Shown here: piece after piece, positions 8,174 through 15,971 of the stretch
Position numbering within the stretch: the stretch's first letter is position 1
Layout: the number at the start of each line of letters is the position of its first letter
Origin: Selenomonadales bacterium 4137-cl
GTDB taxonomy: Bacteria > Bacillota > Negativicutes > Sporomusales > UBA7701
Length of the DNA stretch: 64,000 bases
Reading direction: 5' to 3'
NCBI GenBank assembly: GCA_032334055.1
Contig: JAUOZS010000001.1
Span: 2,020,501 to 2,084,500 of the forward strand
Position numbers and translations under genes: made by a program
The notes under the pieces: model-generated
Told to the model about the DNA's origin: nothing
Database searches by the model: none
Seen by the model: only the letters and a program-made list of their open reading frames with translations

Positions 8174-9489
8174 TGCTGCCCGGCGAAGCGGGGCAGGTAT
8201 TCGCGGTTGGCGGCGAGGATTTCGTCCAGCAGTTTCCCGGCGACGTCCGCGGAAGGCACAAGGGGGTTGGCGGCCAGGGCGGCCAGGGCGACGGCGCGGT
8301 CGCCGGTGACGGCGGCCTCGATGGCGAGGCGTTCGTAAGCTTTGACCTGCTGCGCGAGGCTGAGGGCGTCAGGCGGCAAAGGGCCGACCGGCAGCGGCAC
8401 CGCCCCCCCCTTCCCCACCCGGCAGTTGATCTCGACGACGGCGTCGGCGGGCAGGCCGGCGATGGCGCCGTTATTGCGGGTGTTGACGGTGTGGGTTTCG
8501 TTTTTGTCGTTTTGGATGGCGCTAATGAGGGATACGGCGGCCTCTGAGTAGTAGGCGCCGCCGCGTTTGGCCAGTTCGGGCGGTTTTTCGGCGAGGGTTT
8601 CGTCGCGGTAGCGGGCGAAGAGCGCTTCTTCGACGGCCTGGACCTGCTCGGCGCGGGTGCCCGGCCCGCCGGGAGCTGCGGCGGCCTGTTCCTCGCCGAG
8701 CAGGCGGTCGGTCATGTAGTAGTAGCGATGATACGGGCTGGGAACCAGGCCGAGGTTTTTCAGGAAGGCGGCGTCCCATTTGAGGTCGGGGATGTTGTTC
8801 ATGGTGAGGGCGGCGCCGTCGGCGAGCTTTGCGAGAATAACGCCGGTGACGTCTTCGCCTCTAAGGCGGACGGCAAGACCCCAGACGAGGTGGTTGAGGC
8901 CGGCGAAGTCGATGGCGACGTCGGCCGGGACGGCGTCGAGAAGCTTGGCGGCCGTCATGACCATGTTGATGGGGACGTTGCAGAGGCCGATGCATTTTAC
9001 GGCGCTGTGGCCGAGGACGGCTTCGGTGACGAGGCCGGCGGGATTGGCGAAGTTGATGAGCCAGGCATCGGGACAGAGGGCTTCGATGTCGCGGCAGATG
9101 TCGAGGACGACGGGGACGGTGCGGAGGGCGTTGGCGAAGCCGCCGGGCCCGACGGTCTCCTGGCCGAGGACGTCGTATTTAAGGGGGATGCGTTCGTCGC
9201 TGACGCGGGCGGCGAGGCCGCCGACGCGGAGCTGGGTGATGACGTAATGGGCGCCGGCCAGAGCCTGACGCCGGTCGAGGGTGGTATGGACTTCAATTGC
9301 GGAGCCGGCCCGCGCGGCCATGCGCCGGGCAAGGGCGGCGACGACGGCGAGTTTCTCTTCGCCTGAGGGGATATCGGCGAGCCAGAGCTCGGCGACCGGC
9401 AGTTCGCCGGCGCGCCGAAGGACGCCGTCAACGAGTTCGGGGGTGTAGCTGGAGCCGCCGCCGATGACGGCGAGCTTGAGGCCGTTCAT
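8170..9489 (-). CDS. chbF: GH4 6-phospho-glycosidase (ChbF/CelF-like)
   Basis: NAD- and Mn-dependent glycoside hydrolase family 4 enzyme that cleaves 6-phosphorylated disaccharides in the cytoplasm. The 439-residue protein starts with a Rossmann motif KLAVIGGGSSYTPEL, has the NAD/substrate motif INFANPAG, and the metal ligands Cys170 (GLCNVP) and His200 (GLNHL). Length matches ChbF/LicH. Overlaps EIIA and chbG by four bases on either side. In E. coli, ChbF acts on mono-deacetylated chitobiose 6-phosphate. Here the neighbours MurQ and NamZ raise the possibility of a muropeptide-derived sugar instead. Confidence 0.88.
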   Translation of the reverse strand: MNGLKLAVIGGGSSYTPELVDGVLRRAGELPVAELWLADIPSGEEKLAVVAALARRMAARAGSAIEVHTTLDRRQALAGAHYVITQLRVGGLAARVSDERIPLKYDVLGQETVGPGGFANALRTVPVVLDICRDIEALCPDAWLINFANPAGLVTEAVLGHSAVKCIGLCNVPINMVMTAAKLLDAVPADVAIDFAGLNHLVWGLAVRLRGEDVTGVILAKLADGAALTMNNIPDLKWDAAFLKNLGLVPSPYHRYYYMTDRLLGEEQAAAAPGGPGTRAEQVQAVEEALFARYRDETLAEKPPELAKRGGAYYSEAAVSLISAIQNDKNETHTVNTRNNGAIAGLPADAVVEINCRVGKGGAVPLPVGPLPPDALSLAQQVKAYERLAIEAAVTGDRAVALAALAANPLVPSADVAGKLLDEILAANREYLPRFAGQQ

Positions 9490-9818
9490 CGAGCCGCCTC
9501 CAGGCGGGCGGCCAGGTCGCGGATGGTTTTTTCCTGCTCGATCATGTGGGTGATGAGGTTTTTCTCGGCGACGGCGGTCATGAGATGGTCCTGGGCGTGG
9601 ACGAAGAGGAGGGTTATGTCTTGTTTTTCGCCGGCGGCCTCACGCTGGATGGTGTCGGCCTGGGCGCGGTGGGCGACGCCGATCTCCTCTTCCGCGCGGA
9701 CGAGGTGTCCGGCGGCTTTGGCGAAGTCGCCCGCCCGGGCGGCGGCGAGGGCGTCATAGGCTTCGGCGCGGGCGTTGCCGGCGTGAAGGATGATTTCGAA
9801 GATGACGGTTTCGGTCAT
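9486..9818 (-). CDS. chbA: PTS EIIA, lactose/cellobiose (chitobiose) family
   Basis: 110-residue helical EIIA of the Lac family. The phosphorylated histidine is the one in the conserved VHAQDHLMTA stretch near residue 75, and the early IILHAGNARAEAYDAL is typical of ChbA/CelC. ATG at 9818 has AGGAGG ten bases upstream and overlaps the EIIC stop by four bases. Cytosolic; transfers phosphate from HPr to EIIB. Confidence 0.92.
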   Translation of the reverse strand: MTETVIFEIILHAGNARAEAYDALAAARAGDFAKAAGHLVRAEEEIGVAHRAQADTIQREAAGEKQDITLLFVHAQDHLMTAVAEKNLITHMIEQEKTIRDLAARLEAAR

Positions 9819-11071
9819 TGGCTGTCCTCCTGGGCGGACTCTTTGAGCAATTTGCGTTCGTAGGCTTTGAAGAAGGGGTAGTAGATGGCGGTGGCGACCG
9901 TGGCGTTGACGGCTACGAGGACGATGGCCCGCCAGTCGCCGCCGGTGGTGAGGTACGCGCCGATGGGAGCGGGCAGCGTCCAGGGCACGAGGATGAAGGG
10001 TTTGGCGACGAGGCCGAAATTCATGGCCAGCCAGGTGATGACGCCCATGAGCACCGGCCCGGCGAGGAAGGGCACGAACAGCAGCGGGTTGAGCATGATG
10101 GGGGCGCCGAAGATGATGGGTTCGTTGATGTTGCAGACGCCGGGCAGGAAGGAGGCTTTGCCGACGCCGCGCAGGTAGGCGGATTTGGAGAACAGCATCA
10201 GGCAGACGAGGCCGATGGTTGCTCCCGAGCCGCCGATGAAGACGAACCACTGGAAGAAGGGCTCGGGGCCGATGTTGGGCGGGGGCTGGCCGGCGGCGGC
10301 GGCGGCGATGTTCTGGTCGAGGAGGACCAGCCACATCGGCCGGGCGACGGTGCCGACGACCGAGTCGCCGTGGATGCCGGTGGCCCACAGGAGAGAGATG
10401 AGGATGATGGGGGCGAGGACGCCGGCCATGGTGTTGCCGGCGGTGACAAGGGGGGTGAAGAGTTGGGTGACGGCGTGCTGGATGTCGAAGCCGGCAAGGT
10501 GGCGGACGGCCCACACGACGGGGATGATGATGCCTGCGGGGACGAGGGCCTCAAAGGAGCGGGCGACGGAGTCGGGAACGCCTTCGGGCATGCGGATGGT
10601 AATTTTTTTCTCTTTGGCGAAACGAAGGATTTCGACAGCGAAGATAGCCATGATGATGGCGACGAACATGCCGCCGCCGCCGAGGTTTTCCATGAGGAGG
10701 GCCAACCCCTTGTCTTCGACGGCGACAGGCAGGCTGGTAAGGAGGAAGGCGGCGAGGGCGAGGATGCCGCCGGCGACGCCGTCGAGCTTGTAGGAGCGGG
10801 CGAGGTGGTAGCCGATGCTGTGGGCGGCGTAGAGGGCCATGAGGCCCATGGTGAGGCGGAAGGGCAGCAGGATCTGGGCGGTGTAGGGCTTGACGAGGGC
10901 GGCGAGGGCGGGCACGGGCGGGAAGGCGATGATGAGGAAGAAGCTGCCGACGATGATGAGGGGGATGGTGGAGATGATGCCGTCGCGCACGGCCTTGAGG
11001 TGCCGCTGCTCGGAGAGCCTGGTCATGAAGGGGATGAGGTTGCGGTCGAGCCAGGCGAAGATTTTGTCCAT
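9815..11071 (-). CDS. chbC: PTS EIIC, lactose/cellobiose (chitobiose) family
   Basis: 418-residue membrane permease that binds and translocates the sugar while it is phosphorylated. About eight to ten hydrophobic helices. Family signatures include the N-terminal FAWLDRNLIPFMTRLSEQRH and the conserved GVCNINEPIIFGAPIMLNP loop, where the glutamate belongs to the sugar site. GGAGG lies four bases before the ATG at 11071, a short spacing. An in-frame upstream ATG at 11137 lies inside the repeat and is unlikely. Separated from EIIB by repeat copy 3. Confidence 0.92.
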   Translation of the reverse strand: MDKIFAWLDRNLIPFMTRLSEQRHLKAVRDGIISTIPLIIVGSFFLIIAFPPVPALAALVKPYTAQILLPFRLTMGLMALYAAHSIGYHLARSYKLDGVAGGILALAAFLLTSLPVAVEDKGLALLMENLGGGGMFVAIIMAIFAVEILRFAKEKKITIRMPEGVPDSVARSFEALVPAGIIIPVVWAVRHLAGFDIQHAVTQLFTPLVTAGNTMAGVLAPIILISLLWATGIHGDSVVGTVARPMWLVLLDQNIAAAAAGQPPPNIGPEPFFQWFVFIGGSGATIGLVCLMLFSKSAYLRGVGKASFLPGVCNINEPIIFGAPIMLNPLLFVPFLAGPVLMGVITWLAMNFGLVAKPFILVPWTLPAPIGAYLTTGGDWRAIVLVAVNATVATAIYYPFFKAYERKLLKESAQEDSQ

Positions 11072-11101
11072 GGGCCCTCCTGTAAGAAATAATGCGAGGC
11101 C

Positions 11102-11227
11102 GGAGACTGGCGAAAAAGCTCCAGATGCAAGGCGCACCGGAGGCTGACACCGGAAGCGTACACGAACGTACGCTGAGGATGGCAGCCGAGGAGCAACGCC
11201 GCAGATGGGGCTTTTGCGGCAGTCTCC
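11102..11227 (-). repeat. 3'-hairpin repeat copy 3 (between EIIB and EIIC)
   Basis: 126 bp. Arms GGAGACTG (11102-11109) and CAGTCTCC (11220-11227) pair, the latter touching the EIIB stop codon. Inner half-sites CCAGATGCAAGGCGC and GAGGAGCAACGCCGCAGATGG are intact; the inner palindrome is shortened to GCGTACACGAACGTACGC. This copy lies inside an operon between two PTS subunits. Confidence 0.85.
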
Positions 11228-11532
11228 TAGCCTAGTATCTTATCGATTTCGGCGAGGATGATTGCGCCGCCCAGGGGGCTATACCCCTGAGGCGGGATGA
11301 GGGCCACAGGCACGCCAGCCTCGGCGGCGGCGGCCTGGAACTCGGCGAGGCGGTGGCGGACCTGGGGGGCGACAAGGGCGATGTCCCAGCCGCCTTTGAC
11401 GGTGTCGGCGAATTCGCCGCTGCCGACCGATTTGACGGTGAGGTCGCGGCCGGTTTTGGCGGCCTGTTGTTCGATGGCTTTGACGATGATGGCGGTGGAC
11501 ATGCCGCCGGAACAGACTAAGAGTATTTTCAT
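11227..11532 (-). CDS. chbB: PTS EIIB, lactose/cellobiose (chitobiose) family
   Basis: 101-residue cytosolic EIIB. The phosphorylated cysteine is Cys7 in KILLVCSGGMSTAI, and the conserved VALVAPQVR-like segment is present as IALVAPQVRHRL. Full length. ATG at 11532 with AAGGAGAAG upstream. Placed between MurQ and EIIC, so the PTS subunit order is B, C, A, as in chb operons. Confidence 0.92.
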   Translation of the reverse strand: MKILLVCSGGMSTAIIVKAIEQQAAKTGRDLTVKSVGSGEFADTVKGGWDIALVAPQVRHRLAEFQAAAAEAGVPVALIPPQGYSPLGGAIILAEIDKILG

Positions 11533-11555
11533 GGCAAGTTGCTTCTCCTTCAGGG

Positions 11556-11616
11556 GAAGCTGGCGATAAGGTCCATATGCGGCGTGCCTTGCATCTGGAG
11601 CCTTCTTGCCAGCTTC
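11556..11616 (+). repeat. 3'-hairpin repeat copy 4, minimal and inverted (after murQ)
   Basis: 61 bp minimal copy in the opposite orientation to the others. Arms GAAGCTGGC and GCCAGCTTC are complementary, and the core reads CCATATGCGGCGTGCCTTGCATCTGG, i.e. the two half-sites joined without the inner palindrome. It lies 10 bases from the murQ stop. Confidence 0.75.
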
Positions 11617-11626
11617 GCACATTTTA

Positions 11627-12529
11627 TTAGGGGTTGCCGATGGCTTTCGATACAAAGCCGTCGGCGGCCTGGAGGCGGCGTTCGGCGTCGTCGGCGGCGC
11701 AGCCGGTTTTGAGCATCACAATGGCGGTCTTGGCGCTGCGTCCGCAGCGGTTGAGGGCGTCCTCGGCGTCTTCTTTGGAGACGCCGGCGGCTTCGGCGAC
11801 GATGCGTTTGGCCCGTTCCCACAGTTTGACGTTGGTGGGCTTGAGGTCGACCATGCGGTTGCCGTATACTTTGCCCAGCCGGACCATGGCGGCGGTGGTG
11901 AGCATGTTGAGGACCATCTTGGCGGCGGTGCCGGCTTTAAGGCGGGTGGAGCCGGCGATGACCTCGGGGCCGACGACGGGGGTTATGGCAACGCGGGCCG
12001 CCCCGGCGACGGCCGAGCCGGGGACGGAGGTAACGGCGACGGTGAAAGCGCCGAGCGCGTTGGCGTATTCGAGGGCGGCGAGAACGTACGGCGTCCGGCC
12101 GCTGGCGGCGATGCCGACGAGGACGTCGGCGGCGGAAAGATCGATCTGGCGGAGCTGACCGACGGCGGCGCCGGCGTCGTCTTCCACCCCTTCAGCCGGA
12201 CGAACGAGGGCGGATTCGCCGCCGGCGATGACGCCGACGACAAGTTTGGGGTCGGTGCCGAAGGTGGGCGGGCATTCGGCGGCGTCGAGGACGCCCAGCC
12301 GCCCGCTGGTGCCGGCGCCGATGTAAATCAGCCGGCCGCCGGTTTTCATGGCGCTGACGACGGCGTCGACGGCGGCGGCGATGGCCGGGAGCTCCTTTTC
12401 GATCGCGAAGGCGACGGTTTTGTCTTCGTCGTTCATCAGGCGCAGGATGTCGGCGGTGGAGCGGCTGTCGATGCCGACGGTGGCGGGGTTGGGCTGTTCG
12501 GTGACGATGGCGTCGAAGTTGAAAGTCAT
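11627..12529 (-). CDS. murQ: N-acetylmuramic acid 6-phosphate etherase
   Basis: Cleaves the D-lactyl ether of MurNAc 6-phosphate, giving GlcNAc 6-phosphate and lactate, in peptidoglycan recycling. 300 residues with a SIS domain: sugar-phosphate site IYIGAGTSGRLGVLDAAE, the conserved PPTFGTDP, and the C-terminal MVDLKPTNVKLWERAKRIV. The ATG at 12529 is chosen because GAGGTACATAT precedes it; an upstream ATG at 12559 would add ten residues. Preceded by a BadF-type kinase gene and followed by PTS genes, so intracellular MurNAc 6-phosphate is expected either from the PTS or from the kinase. Confidence 0.95.
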   Translation of the reverse strand: MTFNFDAIVTEQPNPATVGIDSRSTADILRLMNDEDKTVAFAIEKELPAIAAAVDAVVSAMKTGGRLIYIGAGTSGRLGVLDAAECPPTFGTDPKLVVGVIAGGESALVRPAEGVEDDAGAAVGQLRQIDLSAADVLVGIAASGRTPYVLAALEYANALGAFTVAVTSVPGSAVAGAARVAITPVVGPEVIAGSTRLKAGTAAKMVLNMLTTAAMVRLGKVYGNRMVDLKPTNVKLWERAKRIVAEAAGVSKEDAEDALNRCGRSAKTAIVMLKTGCAADDAERRLQAADGFVSKAIGNP

Positions 12530-12581
12530 ATATGTACCTCGCAGCGAAGTATCTGCCAACAGGCGCCGGTAAGACAGCCTG

Positions 12582-13520
12582 CTAGGAACCGGCTTTTAGA
12601 GATTTAAGATAGTCATATCCAATTTTTAGGGCTCCCATAACCGGCTCCGGTCCCGGAGGAAGAAGTTCGGCCTGGCCGGCCAGCAGCCCGGCGAGGCGTT
12701 CCCTGAGAGCCGGGCAGCCCAGAAGAAGCCCGCCGTAAGCGGCGACGGGCACGGGGGCGGCCCCGGGGGCGGCCCCGGGGAAGCCGCGGGCGACGACTGA
12801 CGCGACGAGGCCGGCGAGTTCGACGGCGGCGTCGGCGATGACCGCGGCCGCGAGCTTGTCGCCTTCTGCGGCGAGAGCGGCGACCGTGGCGGCTAGGGCG
12901 GCGATGTCGGCCTTGGCGGTGGCGGGGCTGTGGAGGAAAGCGATGAGGCCGGCGATGTCGGCCACACCAAGGCTGTCGATGATGCGGTCGAGGAGGAGCG
13001 AAGGTATCTCGCGTCCTTCGGCGGCTTTCAGCCCGCGGGCGATGGCCTGGCGGCCGATGTCGTAGCCGCTGCCTTCGTCGCTGACGAGGTGGCCCCAGCC
13101 GCCGGCGCGGATGATTTCGCCGCGACGCGTCCGCCCGTAGGCGATCGAGCCTGTGCCGGCGATGAGGACGATGCCCTCTTCCCGGTCCCCCAGCCCGGCG
13201 GCAAGGGCGATACGGGCGTCGCTGCCGATCAGGCATGGGCAGCCCAGGCCGGACAGGGCGCCGCCGAGCAGCTCGCGGTCGCGGTCGCGGTCGGCGCCGG
13301 CCAGGCCGAGGCTGACGAGGGCGAGGGCGGACCTGTCGCAGCCGGCGGCTTCGGCCAGGTCGTCGACGATGCCGGCGACGAGGGCGGCGAAGGCGGACAG
13401 GCCGATGACATGGTAGTTGGCGGCGCCCTTTTCGATACGCGCCAGCAGGCGGCCGGACAGGTCGGCGGCGCAGGCGACCGTTTTGGTGCCGCCGCCGTCG
13501 ATGCCGATGATCCAGCTCAT
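12582..13520 (-). CDS. BadF/BadG-type sugar kinase (GlcNAc/MurNAc kinase-like)
   Basis: 312-residue kinase of the ASKHA superfamily (BadF/BadG/BcrA/BcrD ATPase, N-acetylglucosamine kinase type). The phosphate-1 motif is GIDGGGTKTV at residues 6-15, phosphate-2 is LIAGTGSIAYG, and the GGWGHLVSDEGSGYDIGRQA stretch is the hallmark of GlcNAc and MurNAc kinases (human NAGK, clostridial MurK). In this context it most likely phosphorylates free MurNAc or GlcNAc in the cytoplasm; MurK uses both. GGGGGAGAGG lies directly upstream of the ATG at 13520. It is the first gene of the nine-gene operon ending with namZ. Confidence 0.85.
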   Translation of the reverse strand: MSWIIGIDGGGTKTVACAADLSGRLLARIEKGAANYHVIGLSAFAALVAGIVDDLAEAAGCDRSALALVSLGLAGADRDRDRELLGGALSGLGCPCLIGSDARIALAAGLGDREEGIVLIAGTGSIAYGRTRRGEIIRAGGWGHLVSDEGSGYDIGRQAIARGLKAAEGREIPSLLLDRIIDSLGVADIAGLIAFLHSPATAKADIAALAATVAALAAEGDKLAAAVIADAAVELAGLVASVVARGFPGAAPGAAPVPVAAYGGLLLGCPALRERLAGLLAGQAELLPPGPEPVMGALKIGYDYLKSLKAGS

Positions 13521-13611
13521 CCTCTCCCCCACCCTTCCGTACGTTATTTCAACTTTATTTGACATTATCCTCGCTCTTTCCTTTTCTGCACCGACAAAGT
13601 AATAATTGGCA

Positions 13612-13641
13612 TACGAAAAGCGGGCGAATCGCATCGCCCGC
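13612..13641 (-). terminator. minus-strand terminator between dacF and the amino-sugar operon
   Basis: Stem GCGGGCGA/TCGCCCGC (13620-13641) followed on the minus strand by TTTT. It isolates the upstream dacF transcript from the kinase gene. Confidence 0.7.
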
Positions 13642-13675
13642 CCGTTCATTATTTTTAGTACTGCACCTAGCCGCA

Positions 13676-13799
13676 GGCCGCTCAGAGCCCCAGATGCAAG
13701 GCGCTCTGAGGAGCAAGTGCGCAAGTTCTTGGCGCTTGAGAGCCTAGAACTGCGGCCTACCCCTTGCGGGTGCGCCGCAGATGGGGGCTATCAGCGGCC
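13676..13799 (-). repeat. 3'-hairpin repeat copy 5 (overlaps dacF stop)
   Basis: Arms GGCCGCT (13676-13682) and AGCGGCC (13793-13799) pair; half-sites CCAGATGCAAGGCGC and GCGCCGCAGATGG are present, with a divergent middle. The TGA stop of dacF (13791-13793) is part of the arm's GCTGATAG motif. Confidence 0.8.
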
Positions 13800-14612
13800 C
13801 GCCCCGGCAGCAATAGCCGCAAACCCGTAGTCGAGGAGCTTTGCGGCGTCTGCCCACCGCTCATCATCATTGAGCAACACGACGACGAGCTGCACGCCGC
13901 CGCGCCGGGCCGAGGCCACCAGGCAGTCGCCGGCCGCCTGGGTGTAGCCTGTTTTGACGCCGCTGGCCCCGGGGTAGGTTTTGAGGAGTTTGTTGGTATT
14001 GCTGACGCTTACCGGAGCACGGTTTTTAAAGGGGACGGCATATTCGCGGGTGGCGACGATCCTGGCGAATTCGGGATTCTGCAAGGCTTGGGCCGTTATG
14101 AGGGCCAGGTCCCTGGCGGAGCTGTAATGGTTGCGGGGATCGGGCAGGCCGTGGGGGTTGGCGAAATGGGTATTAATCAGCCCTAGTTTTTCGGTCCTGG
14201 CGTTCATCAGGTCGACGAAGGCCGGGACAGAACCGGCGACGTGTTCGGCGACGGCTTCGGCGGCGTCGTTGCCGGAGACGAGCATCATGCCGTAAAGGAG
14301 GTCGCGTAAGCTCAGTCGGTCGCCCTCCCTGAGCTCCAGGCTGGAGCCTTCGCAGCCGGCCGCGCTGCCGCTGACGGTAACGACGGAATCCGCTTTGCCC
14401 CGTTCGAGGGCGACGAGGGCGGTCATTATTTTGGTGGTGCTGGCCGGGTACATGATGGCGTCGGGGTTGATGGCGTACAGTATCCTTTTAGTGCCGGCCA
14501 CCATCAGCACGGCCGCTTCGGCGTCGACCTTGGGGGCCGGCGACGCGGCCAGGACGACGGTTTGCCAGAGAAACACGAGGATGAGGATAAGTGGTACGAC
14601 TCGGCGGCGCAT
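13791..14612 (-). CDS. dacF: D-alanyl-D-alanine carboxypeptidase (DacF-like PBP)
   Basis: Low-molecular-weight penicillin-binding protein that removes the terminal D-Ala from peptidoglycan stem peptides. 273 residues with a signal peptide (hydrophobic 6-22, cleavage near VLAA). All three active-site motifs are visible: Ser58-Thr-Thr-Lys61, Ser113-Gly-Asn115 and Lys220-Thr-Gly222. It lacks the C-terminal beta domain and amphipathic anchor of PBP5, so it is short. GGAGG lies before the ATG at 14612. In spore formers this family shapes cortex or germ-cell wall; the neighbouring PdaB-like deacetylase supports a wall role. Confidence 0.9.
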   Translation of the reverse strand: MRRRVVPLILILVFLWQTVVLAASPAPKVDAEAAVLMVAGTKRILYAINPDAIMYPASTTKIMTALVALERGKADSVVTVSGSAAGCEGSSLELREGDRLSLRDLLYGMMLVSGNDAAEAVAEHVAGSVPAFVDLMNARTEKLGLINTHFANPHGLPDPRNHYSSARDLALITAQALQNPEFARIVATREYAVPFKNRAPVSVSNTNKLLKTYPGASGVKTGYTQAAGDCLVASARRGGVQLVVVLLNDDERWADAAKLLDYGFAAIAAGAGR

Positions 14613-14714
14613 TTTACTACCTCCAGTTATGTAGGCCCGGGCGGCGGGCGTCGGGATGTTAACGATAGTATTCGGACAGGAAATGACATTTCCTGCAAGC
14701 GCGCGCACCAGAAA

Positions 14715-15413
14715 TTATTGCCGGATTTCATAGTATTGGAGCAGTTCCCCCACGGTTACGAATTCATAGCCGGCGGTGCGCAGGCGGTCGATGATGACGG
14801 CGACGGCGGCGGGGGTGGTGATGGCGCATTCGCCTTCGTGGAGCAGGACGATGCTGCCAGGGGAGGCTCCGCTGATGACGGTGGCGGCGACCTGAGCCGG
14901 GCTGCGCCGCTCCCAGTCGCGGGTATCGATCGACCAGAGAATGGTTGTGTAGCCCCGGGCGGCGAGGTCGTTGACGAGGGGGTCGTTGTAGCCGCCGCCC
15001 GGCGGCCTGAAAAGAACTGGCCGCACTCCTACGGCAGCGACGACTTTCTCGAACCGGGCAAGGTCGTCGTAGAGTTCCGCGCGGGGCTGTTTATTGGGAA
15101 ACTTGTGATGGTAGCCGTGGTTGGCGATTTCCTGGCCGGCGGCGGCGATCTCCGCGAGCAGGTCGGGGTATTTGGCGGCGTTTTCGCCGAGAAGGAAAAA
15201 GGTGGCCCGCGCTTTTTTGTCCCTCAGCACCGCCAGCAGCGCCCTGGTGGTGTGCGGGTGCGGCCCGTCGTCGAAGGTGAGGGCGATGATTTTATGGTTT
15301 GTCGGCACTTTTTTGATTGCCCGGCTATGATCCTGGAGGGCATGACCTCCGGCTAACAGGGCGGCGAATACCCCGACAGCGAGAATAAAGCCCCACGTTT
15401 TTTTGCGCTTCAC
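14715..15413 (-). CDS. polysaccharide deacetylase (NodB domain, PdaB-like)
   Basis: 232 residues, one N-terminal membrane segment or signal (WGFILAVGVFAALLAGG), then a NodB homology domain. Catalytic motifs: TFDDGPH (motif 1), NHGYHH (motif 2, metal His), FRPPGGGYN (motif 3), DTRDWERR (motif 4) and IVLLHEG (motif 5). All are intact. Acts outside the membrane on N-acetylated wall sugar. Size and layout resemble spore PdaB/YlxY-type deacetylases. Lies 102 bases upstream of dacF on the same strand. Confidence 0.88.
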   Translation of the reverse strand: MKRKKTWGFILAVGVFAALLAGGHALQDHSRAIKKVPTNHKIIALTFDDGPHPHTTRALLAVLRDKKARATFFLLGENAAKYPDLLAEIAAAGQEIANHGYHHKFPNKQPRAELYDDLARFEKVVAAVGVRPVLFRPPGGGYNDPLVNDLAARGYTTILWSIDTRDWERRSPAQVAATVISGASPGSIVLLHEGECAITTPAAVAVIIDRLRTAGYEFVTVGELLQYYEIRQ

Positions 15414-15516
15414 GGCCCCGGACCTCCCCCGCGGTCCCGGTCGCGGGCTGCGGCCGGGTCTTCATAGGGAAGCATATGCCGGCCGGGCGACAGGTATGAT
15501 TCCACCCCGCGCAAAC

Positions 15517-15542
15517 GGAAAAGCCCGGCGGCGTGCCGGGCT
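15517..15542 (-). terminator. minus-strand terminator
   Basis: Stem AGCCCGGC/GCCGGGCT (15522-15542) followed on the minus strand by TTTTCC. It lies just downstream of the small gene at 15565-15792. Confidence 0.6.
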
Positions 15543-15564
15543 CCGGGGCATGCTGGCAACTGCG

Positions 15565-15792
15565 TTATACGGGGGTGCACGGCCGCGGCAGGCAGAAGCG
15601 GCGCGGGAAGCAACTCGAACTTTTGTAGTATTTTCCGGAGAAGACGGAGTAGTTTTCGGGGATGTATTCGTTCTCGTAAAACTGCACCAGCTCGGGGTTG
15701 AGTTCGATGAACACTTCGGTGGGGATGAGGGGGTTGAAGGCTTCGGTTATCACCTGCTGGCGGAACGGCACGCGAGGTTTTTTTTGCGACAC
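15565..15792 (-). CDS. small protein with Cys/Arg-rich tail, unknown function
   Basis: 75 residues, starting with GTG at 15792 behind a strong AAGGAGGG site. I do not recognise a family. The body is acidic and aromatic (PTEVFIELNPELVQFYENEY), and the tail SSSCFPRRFCLPRPCTPV holds three cysteines in 12 residues with no CxxC pair. No signal or membrane segment. Monocistronic: terminator downstream, divergent from the yeeE genes. The strong ribosome site and bounded transcript make it a likely real gene. Confidence 0.55.
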   Translation of the reverse strand: MSQKKPRVPFRQQVITEAFNPLIPTEVFIELNPELVQFYENEYIPENYSVFSGKYYKSSSCFPRRFCLPRPCTPV

Positions 15793-15971
15793 CGGTTTTC
15801 CCTCCTTGTCGGTGGCGGCGCTCCTTTTTGTATCTTATGCGCGGCGGACCGGAAGAGACTACATAAGGCGGAAAACGGGCTGTGATTTTGACGCCGACCG
15901 GCGCGGGAGGGGCGGCAAAACGACGTGTCGAAGCATAGGATTATATAGTAATCCAGTAAGGAGGTATCGAT

